From positions 2,542,001-2,606,000 of the forward strand of contig NZ_CP130701.1 of NCBI RefSeq assembly GCF_030553075.1: a stretch of DNA of 64,000 bases. The letters are read 5' to 3'. Each line of letters starts with the position of its first letter. Position 1 is the stretch's first letter. Below the pieces are notes generated by a model. It searched no databases. It saw only the letters and a program-made list of their open reading frames with translations, and was not told the DNA's origin. Origin of the DNA: Halomonas sp. I5-271120 (lineage in GTDB: Bacteria; Pseudomonadota; Gammaproteobacteria; Pseudomonadales; Halomonadaceae). Of the stretch, positions 27,078-36,338 are shown in pieces. The position numbers and the translations under genes were made by a program.

Positions 27078-27488
27078 TAGATTGACCTCGTTCACGCCTA
27101 GTCGTCTTTCATTCCTGGACATGCGGAACACTTCCTCTTGTCTGTATCTTCATGACCTCGCTTGCGTCATTTCCCTGCAGGGGCGCCGACTTTCTGATCG
27201 TTCAGGACGGGGCTCGCAGAACGAAACGGCCCGGATGATGCAGGCGGAGTAGCCGCCTATCATGTGTGGGTACGTTACAGCCCTTGTGTTGCCCAATGGT
27301 CAAATTGTGGTGTGCCGCTAGGGGGCGGGCAGCCACAATTTTTGATCGTGGTCATGCAATCCTCACCTCTATGTCGCACGCCAACAGCTGGGTGGCGAAG
27401 CTGAACCAAGGCTGAATGAGGCTCCCGTTGTTGGTGTCATGGACGCGTCAGCGAGGCATGTCCGCCAGCATGACGTTGGCCCATCGCT
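27078..27488. other. Gene-poor interval with one large hairpin
   Basis: No convincing coding sequence. The one structure is AAATTGTGG (27302-27310) paired with CCACAATTT (27333-27341) around a GC-rich loop, followed by T residues on the plus strand. It could be an orphan terminator. Confidence 0.5.
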
Positions 27489-29540
27489 TCACTGGCTGCC
27501 ACATGGCGGGGCGAGGCTCGCGGGGGCGGCAAGCAGCAGCGGCGTGTCGGCGGACAGGCTGTGAAAGTGCGTGGTCGTGTCGGGCGCCTGCACTGTCTGC
27601 TTAAGTACGGGTTGTGTGTCGGTGACGCCGGAAACATCACGCTCCACGGCCAGCAAGCCGAACAGGTCGCGGCGTTGCTGGATCCTGAGCGAGGCGACCC
27701 ACAGTGGCTGAGGTGACGCCTGGCAGGTGCCGGTCAGGGTGAAATCCGTGGGCCAGACATGCAGGACCCGGCGGCGGCCCGTCTGCCCGGCGACCAGGTG
27801 CGTGGCACGCAGAGCAGAGGGCTGACCGCCGTTGAGGCGCGGCAGCGTCGGCAGGCCGGCGGCGGCATGACCGGGACTCAGCCAATGCAGGGCGTTGATC
27901 AGGGTCCAGGGGACATCGACTTGCCAGCCGGCCTCGCTCAGGCGATGTCGCAGCCCCTCCAGATCCCCCGCCCATTGCAGGACAATGGGCTCCTCGCCTT
28001 CTCCGCCCAGGTCGGTGCGATGGTCCGGGAGCTGGTGATAGGCAGTCTGAGACCAGTCCTGCCAGGCCAGTTGCTGAATCGTGGGGTGAGGCACGTAGCG
28101 GGCGCGATCGGCGGACAGTTGTTGATAAAGGTGATACGGCCAGACCACGGCCAGGGTCAGCAGCACCACGATCAACAGCCCACGCGCCTCCCGGAGCGGC
28201 GCGTGACGCCGCTGGTGGCTGATCGCCAGCAGGATCACCCAGGCGAAACCGATGGCGATACCGGCGCTGACGTCGGCCAACCAGTGGGCGCCCAGATAGA
28301 GACGAGAAACGGCGATCAGAGCTACTATCAGTGCCGCAGCGCCGACCACCCAGCCGCGTCGACGGGCGGGTAGGGCCCGGGCGATGAGATAGGCCAGGAA
28401 GCCGTAAAGCACCGTGTTGATGGTGGCGTGACCGCTGGGGAATGAGAAGGCCTCCCAGCCGCTATAGAGCCCGGCAGTCGGACGCGGCCAGTGGACTAGC
28501 GCCTTGATCAATGGCGTGAACAGTGCCGCGCCGCCCACCGCGGACAGCCAGTAAAGCGTGCTGCGCCAAGCCCGGCGGACCAGCAGCCAGGCGGCGACCG
28601 TCACGGTGAGGCTGGTGGTCACGATACCGTCGCCCAGCTCGGTGATCGCCAGCATCAGAGTGTCGCTCCAGTGGGTGCGCAGGGCCTGCAGGGCATGGAA
28701 GACCGCCTGGTTGGCCTGCACCAGCGGATCGCCGGTGAGCAGATCCTCGAGAATGCCCATAAACAGCCATAAGCAGCCGATCAGCACCGCGATGGCGATG
28801 GCCAGCATCAGCCCCTCGCCCCGGGCCGTGGCCAGCAGGCGGGCTACGCCGCGCTGCGCGGTAGTCGCCTGCGGCGCACACCAGTGCTCCAGGTGGGTCA
28901 CGCCAGCCTGCAGCGCCTCCAGGCCCCGTGTCAGCAATACGCGGCGGGTCAGCCAGACGATGGCCCAGACCAAGAGCGCCACCAGTACCATCAGCAACAC
29001 CAGGCGCCCGGCGACCTGAGCGACCACATGGAGCGACTCGCCGAGCAGTACCCCGGCCAGTACGTGGGTGGTGGCCCATATGATCGCCGAGGCGATGTTG
29101 ACGCTATAGAAGCGCACCGGCGACATGCCGCTCATGCCCGCTGCCAGCGGCACGAAGGCGCGCGGCCCCTGCACGAAGCGCGCCAGGAATACGCCCTTGC
29201 CGCCGTGACGTTGAAAGAACGCCTCGGCCCGCGCCACCCATTGCGGATAACGGCTCAGCGGCCAGATGCCGGTAATGCGTGACTCGTAGCGGTACCCGAG
29301 CCAAAAGGAGATGCCATCCCCGGCGATCGCCCCCGCCAGTGCAGCGAGTATCAGCGGCACGGTGCCCAATGCCCCGGTGCTGACCAGGGCGCTGATGCCG
29401 ACGATCAGCACAGAGCCCGGCACCAGAGTGCCGGCAACCGGTAGCGCCTCTGCCATAGCGGACAGGGCCACGATGGCATAAGCGATGGCACTGTGCTGCG
29501 ACGACAGGTGCGTGATAGCGGTGACGAGCGTTTCCAGCAT
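27489..29540 (-). CDS. DedA - PAP2 phosphatase - LssY-C fusion protein
   Basis: 683-residue membrane protein with three modules. Residues about 1-200 are a DedA/VTT domain (EALPVAGTLVPGSVLIVG; ARFVQGPRAFVPLAAGMSGM). DedA proteins are linked to undecaprenyl-phosphate or phospholipid flipping. Residues about 240-450 are a PAP2 phosphatase with all three motifs: KALVHWPRP, PSGHATIN, SRLYLGAHWLADV. Residues about 470-683 resemble the LssY C-terminal domain, with periplasmic-type sequence. The combination suggests one protein that moves and dephosphorylates a lipid carrier. The ATG at 29540 is followed 40 bases upstream by a second PAP2 gene on the same strand, so they probably form an operon. Confidence 0.88.
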   Translation of the reverse strand: MLETLVTAITHLSSQHSAIAYAIVALSAMAEALPVAGTLVPGSVLIVGISALVSTGALGTVPLILAALAGAIAGDGISFWLGYRYESRITGIWPLSRYPQWVARAEAFFQRHGGKGVFLARFVQGPRAFVPLAAGMSGMSPVRFYSVNIASAIIWATTHVLAGVLLGESLHVVAQVAGRLVLLMVLVALLVWAIVWLTRRVLLTRGLEALQAGVTHLEHWCAPQATTAQRGVARLLATARGEGLMLAIAIAVLIGCLWLFMGILEDLLTGDPLVQANQAVFHALQALRTHWSDTLMLAITELGDGIVTTSLTVTVAAWLLVRRAWRSTLYWLSAVGGAALFTPLIKALVHWPRPTAGLYSGWEAFSFPSGHATINTVLYGFLAYLIARALPARRRGWVVGAAALIVALIAVSRLYLGAHWLADVSAGIAIGFAWVILLAISHQRRHAPLREARGLLIVVLLTLAVVWPYHLYQQLSADRARYVPHPTIQQLAWQDWSQTAYHQLPDHRTDLGGEGEEPIVLQWAGDLEGLRHRLSEAGWQVDVPWTLINALHWLSPGHAAAGLPTLPRLNGGQPSALRATHLVAGQTGRRRVLHVWPTDFTLTGTCQASPQPLWVASLRIQQRRDLFGLLAVERDVSGVTDTQPVLKQTVQAPDTTTHFHSLSADTPLLLAAPASLAPPCGSQ

Positions 29541-29579
29541 CGGGTAGCGGCTCCGGCCGGGGGAAATTGGAGGGATAGT

Positions 29580-30155
29580 TTACAGCAGGCGCACCAGACG
29601 ACGGTTCAGCCAGCACTCGCGCGTATAGAAACCTCTGACAACCAGCGCCGCCAGACAGCCCGTCACCAGACCGCCGAGAACGTCGCTTGGGTAGTGGGTG
29701 CCGACGTAGACGCGCGACAACATCACCAGAAGGCCGGCTAGCGCGAAAGCACCGCCCGAGCGGAAACGGCGTTGCAGCAGGAAGGTCGCCGCGATGGCGG
29801 TGACGGCGGTGGCATGGTCGGAAGGAAACGATGGGTCCGCACTCGGCGCAATGAGCAGATGTGACAGGCCGTCGGTATAGGGGCGGGCGCGCTGCACGAA
29901 CAACAGGACCAGCTGGTTGAGCACCAGCCCACCGATAAACGCCAGGCCTGCCGAGGCTGCGAGGTGACGCTCCCGATCACGCTGCGAGCGGGCCCACCAC
30001 AGCGGCACCACGGCCAGCACCATCAATAGTACGCCGAAGCGAGTGATGGCGATCATCAGGGTATTGAGCGCGGGAAACTGGCTGGCCAGGCCGTTAATGG
30101 CATGCAGCAAGGCGATATCGGGTGACACGGGCGACTCCGGCAACGGAAAGAACAT
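29580..30155 (-). CDS. PAP2-family undecaprenyl-diphosphatase-like protein
   Basis: 191-residue membrane phosphatase with about five to six helices. PAP2 motifs are FVQRARPY, PSDHATAV and SRVYVGTHYPSDV. The catalytic histidines are present, but the leading lysine of motif 1 is replaced by a hydrophobic residue. It resembles BcrC-type undecaprenyl-diphosphatases. It sits directly upstream of the DedA-PAP2-LssY gene in the same orientation, pointing to a shared lipid-carrier role. Start uncertain: ATG at 30155 is used here. A GTG at 30128 has a better-placed GGAG. Confidence 0.85.
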   Translation of the reverse strand: MFFPLPESPVSPDIALLHAINGLASQFPALNTLMIAITRFGVLLMVLAVVPLWWARSQRDRERHLAASAGLAFIGGLVLNQLVLLFVQRARPYTDGLSHLLIAPSADPSFPSDHATAVTAIAATFLLQRRFRSGGAFALAGLLVMLSRVYVGTHYPSDVLGGLVTGCLAALVVRGFYTRECWLNRRLVRLL

Positions 30156-30190
30156 TGCCGCTATATTGCCTGCAACGCCTTAAGGTTGGC

Positions 30191-30391
30191 TTACTCACAC
30201 TTTTCCCTATTCGCCGACATCGATGCTAGCCGAGGACGACCCTGGCTAGCCAGGGCGCCTCGCTCGGTAGTAGGCCCGCACGCCAGACAAGTCAGCCGGT
30301 AACGCTTCTGCCCCAGCCAGCGGAGCTCGCATGCCGAGCAGTGCATGAATTTCCCGCCGGGCACCTCTGACAGGCCACGGGGACGCATCAT
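30191..30391 (-). CDS. Possible small zinc-ribbon-like ORF
   Basis: 66 codons. The only notable feature is MHCSACELRW followed after about 12 residues by LTCLACG, a CxxC-CxxC spacing that could bind zinc. AGGG lies a few bases before the second of two ATGs. The second half is Arg/Ala-rich without a pattern. It could be chance in GC-rich sequence. Confidence 0.22.
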   Translation of the reverse strand: MMRPRGLSEVPGGKFMHCSACELRWLGQKRYRLTCLACGPTTERGALASQGRPRLASMSANREKCE

Positions 30392-30578
30392 TACCCTGGG
30401 TCGGGTGAACAGGTCGCCCCCCTTCTTAAGGTGTCTTTACCGTTTTTCCGACGTAGTAAATGTTGGGTCATTAAGGAGGGAAGAGTATCGATGTGGCTTT
30501 CTTTAGAGGCCACTGGTGTGGCTGGGGGAAGGGCCTTGCCAGTGGATAACAGCAAGGCCCGGTACTGAATTGGTGTAG
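30392..30578. other. Intergenic, with hairpin downstream of the lipoprotein gene
   Basis: GGGCCTTGC (30531-30539) pairs with GCAAGGCCC (30552-30560). This probably ends the minus-strand lipoprotein transcript. A 25-codon plus-strand ORF from 30491 follows AAGGAGGG but with poor spacing; I do not count it. Confidence 0.55.
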
Positions 30579-31076
30579 TTACTCGCTGGTCTCTAGCGTT
30601 CCTAAGCTGGTTTCCTTCACGAAATACTGCCCCACCAGTTTATCCATCAAGGACAGGTTGTTACGTGCTATGACAAAGCCCATCTTGGGGTGCTGACGAA
30701 CGAAGACGGTATTGCCTGGAGCAACATCAATGTCGATGGAGGCCCAGTTTTCAGCCTTGGAGAAGATGGTGTGCTGGCCAGGTTCCACCGGGAAGTAGAT
30801 ATGCTGGCTACCTCGGGTGTAACCGACCTCTGATTCAGGTGCCTGGTTGTCCACGAATACGTTAAAACGGACCAGAGTACCAATCATTTCGGGCCGGACC
30901 ACGTAGACCAAGCCCTGATCCTCTTCTGGCTGCTGGGGGAGGGAGTACCCTTGAAGGTCGGCCTGCATATTGGCAGTTGAAGGCGCTTGAGCTGCACAGC
31001 CGGTGATGAGCGCCATCACCAGCAGGGCCATCAGCAGTTTGCCATATCCCACCATTCCCCTGTTCCCTGAATGCAT
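30579..31076 (-). CDS. DUF2846-like lipoprotein
   Basis: 165-residue predicted lipoprotein. It has a signal peptide with the lipobox LITG-C in the N-terminal 30 residues, then a beta-rich domain. GLVYVVRPEMIG, RFNVFVDNQ, GSQHIYFPVEPGQHTIFSKAEN and PGNTVFVRQ fit the DUF2846 pattern. Likely periplasmic-side membrane anchor; function unknown. The ATG at 31076 has AAGGAG six bases upstream, which decides it over an in-frame TTG two codons earlier. Its base composition is lower in GC than neighbouring genes. Confidence 0.8.
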   Translation of the reverse strand: MHSGNRGMVGYGKLLMALLVMALITGCAAQAPSTANMQADLQGYSLPQQPEEDQGLVYVVRPEMIGTLVRFNVFVDNQAPESEVGYTRGSQHIYFPVEPGQHTIFSKAENWASIDIDVAPGNTVFVRQHPKMGFVIARNNLSLMDKLVGQYFVKETSLGTLETSE

Positions 31077-31686
31077 AAACAACTCCTTGTGATGTTATAG
31101 GCCTCGTCATGAGTGCCCTTTTTAGATGCTTCTGTATTGCTTTTAGGCATGCATCGTCATCGCACCAGTTGCGTTTGGCGCGAATGCAGAAAATGCCCTA
31201 ACGACAGCTCACATATTGTGATCGGCAAAGCCGAGTATTAATTTAGCTTTATCTGATTTTTGCTTTCAAGTTACATCTATATGCCGATCCGCTTCCTGCA
31301 GGAATAGGGTGTTAACTGGGCTGTGCCTCCGGGTCTCACGCTGACCTGGCCCGGTACAGGTGCTCTTCTTTTGCCAGAGCAGTATCGCCCGTGAAACCTT
31401 TATGGGAGAGAATCCGAAACTGCAGTGCAGTTGAACTATTCTGGCTGGCGAGCTCAACGGTCACGTACATGCTGCCTCGTCCGGGCTTACAGCATGCTCC
31501 AAATGCATCGTGCCCACTGGATGCAGGCTGCTCGTCGTCATCACCATGGTGAGATATTAAGCATTTCGCCTGCTTCGGGCTTCGTTTCTGGTCAGCGGAT
31601 CGACATTCTGACACTCTCACGTCACTTGCAGGCGCCAGCGTAGAGACAACGCTGCTCAATGATTCACCCACCCAAGGAGACTCGCT
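31077..31686. other. 610-base interval without a supported gene
   Basis: AT-richer than the surroundings, especially at 31100-31280. Reading frames here are short and lack ribosome sites, codon bias or domain patterns. It may hold the divergent promoters of the lipoprotein gene and of the isocitrate dehydrogenase gene, or a decayed gene. Confidence 0.6.
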
Positions 31687-32700
31687 ATGCCCCAGACTAT
31701 CGCCGTTATCAAGGGAGATGGTATTGGCCCTGAGATCATGGATGCCACGCTAAAGGTGCTCGATGCTCTGGACTGTGGCTTTGATTATGACGTGATTGAG
31801 GCTGGCCTCGGGGCTCTGGAGAAGCACGGTACCTTGATTCCCCAAGCGTCGCTGGACAGCATCGCCGAGCACGGCCTTGCCCTTAAAGGCCCGCTGACCA
31901 CGCCGGTGGGCAAAGGGTTCTCGTCCATCAACGTTCAGCTGCGTCGCCATTTCGACCTGTACGCCAATGTGCGCCCGGCGATCAGCTTCCCCGGCACGCG
32001 GTCGCGTTACGATGACATCGACCTCATTACGGTGCGCGAGAACACCGAAGGCGCCTACATGGCCGAAGGCCAGAGCGTGAGTGAGGACGGCGAGACGGCG
32101 GTCGCTAGTATCAAGACCACCCGCAAGGGTTCCGAGCGCATCGTGCGCCATGCCTTTGAGCTGGCTCGTGCCAAAGGGCGCCAGAAAGTCACGGCCGTCC
32201 ATAAGGCCAATATCATCAAGTCAAGTTCCGGGCTCTTTCTCGATGTCGCTCGAGAAGTCGCCAAGGATTTTCCTGAGATCGAGTTCCAGGAAATGATCGT
32301 CGACAATGCCTGCATGCAACTGGTGATGAATCCCCATCAGTTTGACGTCATCGTCACCACTAACCTGTTCGGCGATATTCTGTCTGACCTTTGCGCGGGT
32401 CTGGTCGGCGGCCTGGGGATGGCACCGGGGGCCAATATTGGCAAGCAGGCGGCGATCTTCGAGGCGGTACACGGTTCGGCGCCGGACATTGCCGGTAGAG
32501 GCGTGGCCAACCCCTGCGCCCTGCTGCTGGCCACAGCGGAAATGCTGGACTACCTGGACATGAAAGATAAAGGCACGCGGATTCGCACCGCTATCCGCGA
32601 GGTACTCGAGAGCTCTCGTGACCAGGTGACACCGGACCTGGGTGGCACCGGAACGACCGAGACCTTCGCCGACGCCTTGGTGGCGGCCGTCAGGAACTGA
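31687..32700 (+). CDS. NAD-dependent isocitrate dehydrogenase family protein
   Basis: 337-residue beta-decarboxylating dehydrogenase. IKGDGIGPEIM, SSINVQLRRHFDLYANVRPA, TVRENTEGAY, KANIIKSSSGLFLD, NLFGDILSDL and EAVHGSAPDIAG define the family. The SxNxxLRR segment is the isocitrate-type substrate loop, against the leucine-rich loop of isopropylmalate dehydrogenase. So NAD-isocitrate dehydrogenase is favoured, converting isocitrate to 2-oxoglutarate. The ATG at 31687 has AAGGAG at about 31675. It stands alone. Confidence 0.88.
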   Translation: MPQTIAVIKGDGIGPEIMDATLKVLDALDCGFDYDVIEAGLGALEKHGTLIPQASLDSIAEHGLALKGPLTTPVGKGFSSINVQLRRHFDLYANVRPAISFPGTRSRYDDIDLITVRENTEGAYMAEGQSVSEDGETAVASIKTTRKGSERIVRHAFELARAKGRQKVTAVHKANIIKSSSGLFLDVAREVAKDFPEIEFQEMIVDNACMQLVMNPHQFDVIVTTNLFGDILSDLCAGLVGGLGMAPGANIGKQAAIFEAVHGSAPDIAGRGVANPCALLLATAEMLDYLDMKDKGTRIRTAIREVLESSRDQVTPDLGGTGTTETFADALVAAVRN

Positions 32701-32872
32701 ATGTCCTGCTACTCTTCTCGCCCTGGGGCCTTCCCAGGGCGATGTGATCACTCTTGCCTTTGACTCTTTCCGTTGCTGCGCAGCTGGTATTGCGCGCCTG
32801 ACATTTCACACCTGATCCTCACGCCTTAGATTCCGCGTCTCTCCCGGCACTTGCGCCGTCAGTCGATGCCGG

Positions 32873-33367
32873 CTATTCAGCGGTGGTCACTCGATTTACC
32901 CGCAGGCAGAAGGGCCCGGCGGTGCGATCGGCAATCAGGAAACCGATCTGATGAATATCTTCAGGCGCCAGGGGCGGTGCGTCACTCAATATGGTGCCGC
33001 GCCTCACGGCCTCGAATGCTGCCCATGGGAAGGTGAGCGTCTGCCAGGCATCCGTGTCCGGGGTGAAGGCCACTCGGTAAGCGCTGGAATCGCCAAGCGC
33101 TGAGCTTTTCAGGCGCAGTTGGTAGGTGCGGCCATCGCCGCGCACGGTGATGGCGATGCCCTTGGCCTGGGTAAAGCCTGATTCCGTACCGTCCGGTTGG
33201 CGTCGCACCGACGCAAACCCGCCGCCGTTCTCAAGCGACACCTCGCCATGAAAGCGCCCCTCGCCCTGCGAAACGCTGAACGCACTTTGCGAGATGCCGC
33301 CCATGACGCCGTCATTCACCGCATACCAGCGCTGTTGCTCCTGCGGATCGTTGAATCTCAGTTCCAT
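32873..33367 (-). CDS. CIA30-family protein
   Basis: 164 residues with the CIA30 galactose-binding-like pattern: WYAVNDGVMGGISQSAF, GGGFASVR, and YQLRLKSS. WQTLTFPWAAFEAVRRG and IHQIGFLIADRTAGPFCL follow. Named for a mitochondrial complex I assembly factor, but bacterial members are of unknown role and are not evidence for complex I. No signal peptide. The second of two adjacent ATGs is chosen because AAGGAG is then five bases away. The next gene, nemA, diverges about 230 bases away. Confidence 0.85.
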   Translation of the reverse strand: MELRFNDPQEQQRWYAVNDGVMGGISQSAFSVSQGEGRFHGEVSLENGGGFASVRRQPDGTESGFTQAKGIAITVRGDGRTYQLRLKSSALGDSSAYRVAFTPDTDAWQTLTFPWAAFEAVRRGTILSDAPPLAPEDIHQIGFLIADRTAGPFCLRVNRVTTAE

Positions 33368-33601
33368 CATCGCTCCTTTTGTCTATCCCCTCGTCGCTCC
33401 CTTCATGGCGGCGTCTTGGCGCTGCAACCATCCTCGTTACGCAACGCTCGTCGAGCCGCCATGAATTTTAATTACTGCGCTAATAATTAGCGCGGGGTAG
33501 TCAGCTCTCCAAGGTTACTAGTAAACTGGTCTAATCAAAGCAGGCGAAGATCGCAAGCGTGCGAATCCAAGCCTTGAATCTATTGTAACGGGAGTTGCCG
33601 A

Positions 33602-34720
33602 ATGGCCTACGATACCCTGCTGACACCGACTCGTTTGGGCAGCCTGACGATACCCAACCGCATTCTGATGGCGCCGCTGACCCGTGCCCGCACGCCTGAT
33701 AGCGTCCCGGGCAAGCTGCAGGAAGCCTACTACGGCCAGCGTGCCGGCGCCGGGCTGATCATCAGCGAGGCGACCAATATTTCCCCGACGGCTCGCGGCT
33801 ATGTGTATACGCCGGGCATCTGGACCGATGAGCAGGAAGCCGGCTGGAAGGGCGTCGTGGATGCCGTGCATGCCAAGGGCGGACGTATGGCGCTGCAGCT
33901 GTGGCACGTCGGTCGCGTCTCTCACGAGATGGTGCAGCCCGACGGCCAGGCGCCGGTGGCGCCGAGCGCGCTGAAGGGCGAGGGCGCTCAGTGTTTCGTG
34001 GAATTCGAGGACGGCACCGCCGGCCGGCACGAGACCAGCACCCCGCGGGCACTGGAAACGGACGAGATCCCGGGCATCGTCGAGGACTATCGCCAGGCGG
34101 CCATTCGCGCCAAGCGGGCAGGCTTCGACATGATCGAGGTACACGCCGCTAACGCTTATCTGCTCAACCAGTTCCTGGCCACCGGCACCAACCAGCGCAC
34201 CGATCAGTACGGCGGTTCACTGGAAAACCGCGCCCGCTTCCCGCTTGAGGTGGTTGATGCGGTTGCCGAGGTGTTTGGGCCCCAACGCACGGGGATTCGC
34301 CTGACGCCGTTCATCGAGCTCTTCGGGCTGACTGATGACGAATCCGAGGCAATGACCTTCTACCTGCTGGAGCAGCTGTCCAAGCGCGGCCTCGCCTATG
34401 TGCACGTCAACGAGCCCGACTGGGCCGGCGGCGACATCAAATTCAGCGATGATTTCCGTCGTGCGATGCGCGCCCGCTTTACCGGCAGCCTGATCTTCTG
34501 CGGTCACTACGACGCCGAGCGTGGCGAGCGGATCATCAGCGACGGCATCGCCGATGCGGTGGCTATCGGGCGTTCCTACATCGCCAACCCGGACCTGGTC
34601 GAGCGCATTCGCTTGGGCGCCGAGCTCAACGAGCCGGATTCCGAGACCTTCTATGGTGGTGACGAGAAGGGCTATACCGACTATCCGTTCCTGGATAACG
34701 GCTTCGATCGCCGCGCCTGA
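33602..34720 (+). CDS. nemA: Alkene reductase, Old Yellow Enzyme family (NemA type)
   Basis: FMN- and NADPH-dependent reductase of activated alkenes, nitro compounds and N-ethylmaleimide. The 372-residue TIM barrel shows NRILMAPLTRAR, GLIISEATNISP, QLWHVGRVSH, and HAANAYLLNQFLATGTNQR, the substrate His/Asn pair. DQYGGSLENRARF, FCGHYDAERGE and AIGRSYIANPDL complete the FMN site. The ATG at 33602 has GGGAG upstream. It ends with a strong terminator shared with the converging metY. Confidence 0.94.
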   Translation: MAYDTLLTPTRLGSLTIPNRILMAPLTRARTPDSVPGKLQEAYYGQRAGAGLIISEATNISPTARGYVYTPGIWTDEQEAGWKGVVDAVHAKGGRMALQLWHVGRVSHEMVQPDGQAPVAPSALKGEGAQCFVEFEDGTAGRHETSTPRALETDEIPGIVEDYRQAAIRAKRAGFDMIEVHAANAYLLNQFLATGTNQRTDQYGGSLENRARFPLEVVDAVAEVFGPQRTGIRLTPFIELFGLTDDESEAMTFYLLEQLSKRGLAYVHVNEPDWAGGDIKFSDDFRRAMRARFTGSLIFCGHYDAERGERIISDGIADAVAIGRSYIANPDLVERIRLGAELNEPDSETFYGGDEKGYTDYPFLDNGFDRRA

Positions 34721-34760
34721 TTCGTTCGGGCCTTGTATATGCCCAATGCTCTGCTTTTTG

Positions 34761-34785
34761 GCCCCCTCACTGAGGGGGCTTTTTT
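34761..34785 (+). terminator. Rho-independent terminator of nemA
   Basis: GCCCCCTCA and TGAGGGGGC form a nine-bp stem with a one-base apex (likely a three-base loop), followed by six T (34780-34785). Confidence 0.92.
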
Positions 34786-34871
34786 ATGGCTGACTTTCTA
34801 TCGTTGACCTTCTATGGATGACTTTGTCATGGCTAGCAGAAGCGGGACCGGGCGCGAGCCCACTGGCGCTG

Positions 34872-36146
34872 TCAGGCCTTGGCGGCGGCCAGAGCCTGAT
34901 CGATATCGGCGATGATGTCGTCGACATGCTCGATGCCGATCGACAGACGAACCATGTCCGGGGTAACGCCGGCGGCCTTGAGTTCCTCATCGTTGAGCTG
35001 GCGATGCGTGGTCGAGGCCGGGATCGATGAGCAGGTCTTGGCGTCGCCGATATTCACCAGGCGCAGGATCAGTTGCAGCGCATCGTAGAAGCGGCCGCCG
35101 GCCTCGCGGCCGCCCTCGATGCCGAAACTCAGGATGCCGGAGGCACGTCCTCCCATGTAGCGCTCGGCGAGGGCATGGTCCTTGTGGCTCTCGAGGCCCG
35201 CATACTGCACCCAGGTGACTTGCGGGTGCTGTGCCAGGTGCTTGGCCACCTTGAGGGTGTTGTCGCAGATCCGCTCGATGCGCAGGGCGAGGGATTCGAG
35301 TCCCTGCAGCAGGTTCCAGGCGGCTTGGGCTGAGAGGGCGGCGCCCATGTTGCGAAGCGGCACCACTCGGGCGCGGGCAATGAAGGCGGCATCGCCGACG
35401 TCGCGGGTGTAGCTGACGCCGTGATAGGACACGTCCGGTTCGTTCAAGAGCGCGAAACGCTTGGGGTGATCGGCCCAGGGGAACTTGCCGGAGTCCACGA
35501 TCACCCCGCCCACTGTGGTGCCATGGCCGCCGATGTACTTGGTGGCCGAGTGAATGACGATATCCGCTCCGTGTTCGATGGGGCGCCACAGGAAAGGGGT
35601 GGGCACGGTGTTATCGACGATCAGCGGCACGCCGTGGCGGTGCGCCACGTCGGCCAGCGCCTGCAGGTCGACCACGCTGCCAGAAGGGTTACCCACACTC
35701 TCACAGAATACGGCCTTGGTGCGGTCATCGATCAGGGCGGCGATGCCGGCCATGTCGTCCTTGTGGGCGAAGCGCACCTCGATGCCCTGGCGGGGTAGCG
35801 TATGGGCGAAGAGGTTGTAGGTGCCGCCGTACAGCTCGCTGATCGAGACGATGTTATCGCCTGTTTCGGCAATGGTCTGGATCGCATAGGTGATCGCCGC
35901 CATGCCCGAGGCCACCGCCAGGCCGGCGATACCGCCTTCCAGGGCGGCGATGCGCTGTTCCAGCACCGCGCAGGTCGGGTTCATGATGCGTGAGTAGATA
36001 TTGCCCTCGACCTTGAGGTCGAACAGGTCGGCGGCATGCTGGGCGCTGTCGAAGGCGAACGAAGTGGTCTGGTGGATCGGCACGGCCACGGCGTTCTGGT
36101 TGTCCGGTTCGTATCCGTGGTGCAGAGCAATGGTTTCGAGCTTCAT
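34872..36146 (-). CDS. metY: O-acetylhomoserine sulfhydrylase
   Basis: PLP enzyme that makes homocysteine from O-acetylhomoserine and sulfide. The 424-residue protein is of the long OAH-sulfhydrylase type, with PIHQTTSFAFDS, YSRIMNPTCAVLEQRIAALEGG, SELYGGTYNLF, and VDNTVPTPFLWRP. The PLP-lysine motif is HSATKYIGGHGT (Lys near residue 205). MVRLSIGIEHVDDIIADI closes it. The ATG at 36146 (AGGA upstream) matches the family start; 13 extra in-frame residues above it do not. I do not recognise a SAM riboswitch in the about 190 bases upstream. Confidence 0.93.
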   Translation of the reverse strand: MKLETIALHHGYEPDNQNAVAVPIHQTTSFAFDSAQHAADLFDLKVEGNIYSRIMNPTCAVLEQRIAALEGGIAGLAVASGMAAITYAIQTIAETGDNIVSISELYGGTYNLFAHTLPRQGIEVRFAHKDDMAGIAALIDDRTKAVFCESVGNPSGSVVDLQALADVAHRHGVPLIVDNTVPTPFLWRPIEHGADIVIHSATKYIGGHGTTVGGVIVDSGKFPWADHPKRFALLNEPDVSYHGVSYTRDVGDAAFIARARVVPLRNMGAALSAQAAWNLLQGLESLALRIERICDNTLKVAKHLAQHPQVTWVQYAGLESHKDHALAERYMGGRASGILSFGIEGGREAGGRFYDALQLILRLVNIGDAKTCSSIPASTTHRQLNDEELKAAGVTPDMVRLSIGIEHVDDIIADIDQALAAAKA

Positions 36147-36338
36147 GTAGATTCCTGGCGGCTGATTAGGGGCAACGATAGGCAATAGAAGATGACGGGT
36201 GATATGGAGCGATGCATCACGCCAAGGATCATATTAGCAGCGGCTTGGTTTGATGCCTTTGGTCCTTCGCCTTAGCTTGGGCTGAGCCTGTATTGAGCTA
36301 CGCTTGAGGAGCCAACAGCCACCCCGGAGATGTGCCTC

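Noticed and set aside
26515..27488. tRNA-Ser as an integration site for a genomic island
   Set aside because: No integrase and no repeated tRNA 3' end within the visible downstream region.
30491..30568. 25-codon ORF after AAGGAGGG
   Set aside because: Spacing to the ATG is too long and the frame contains the terminator-like hairpin of the opposite-strand lipoprotein gene.
31336..31671. 111-codon minus-strand frame
   Set aside because: No ribosome site, no recognisable motif, and composition like random sequence.
36147..36338. Possible SAM-responsive riboswitch before metY
   Set aside because: I could not find a conserved SAM riboswitch core in the short leader.
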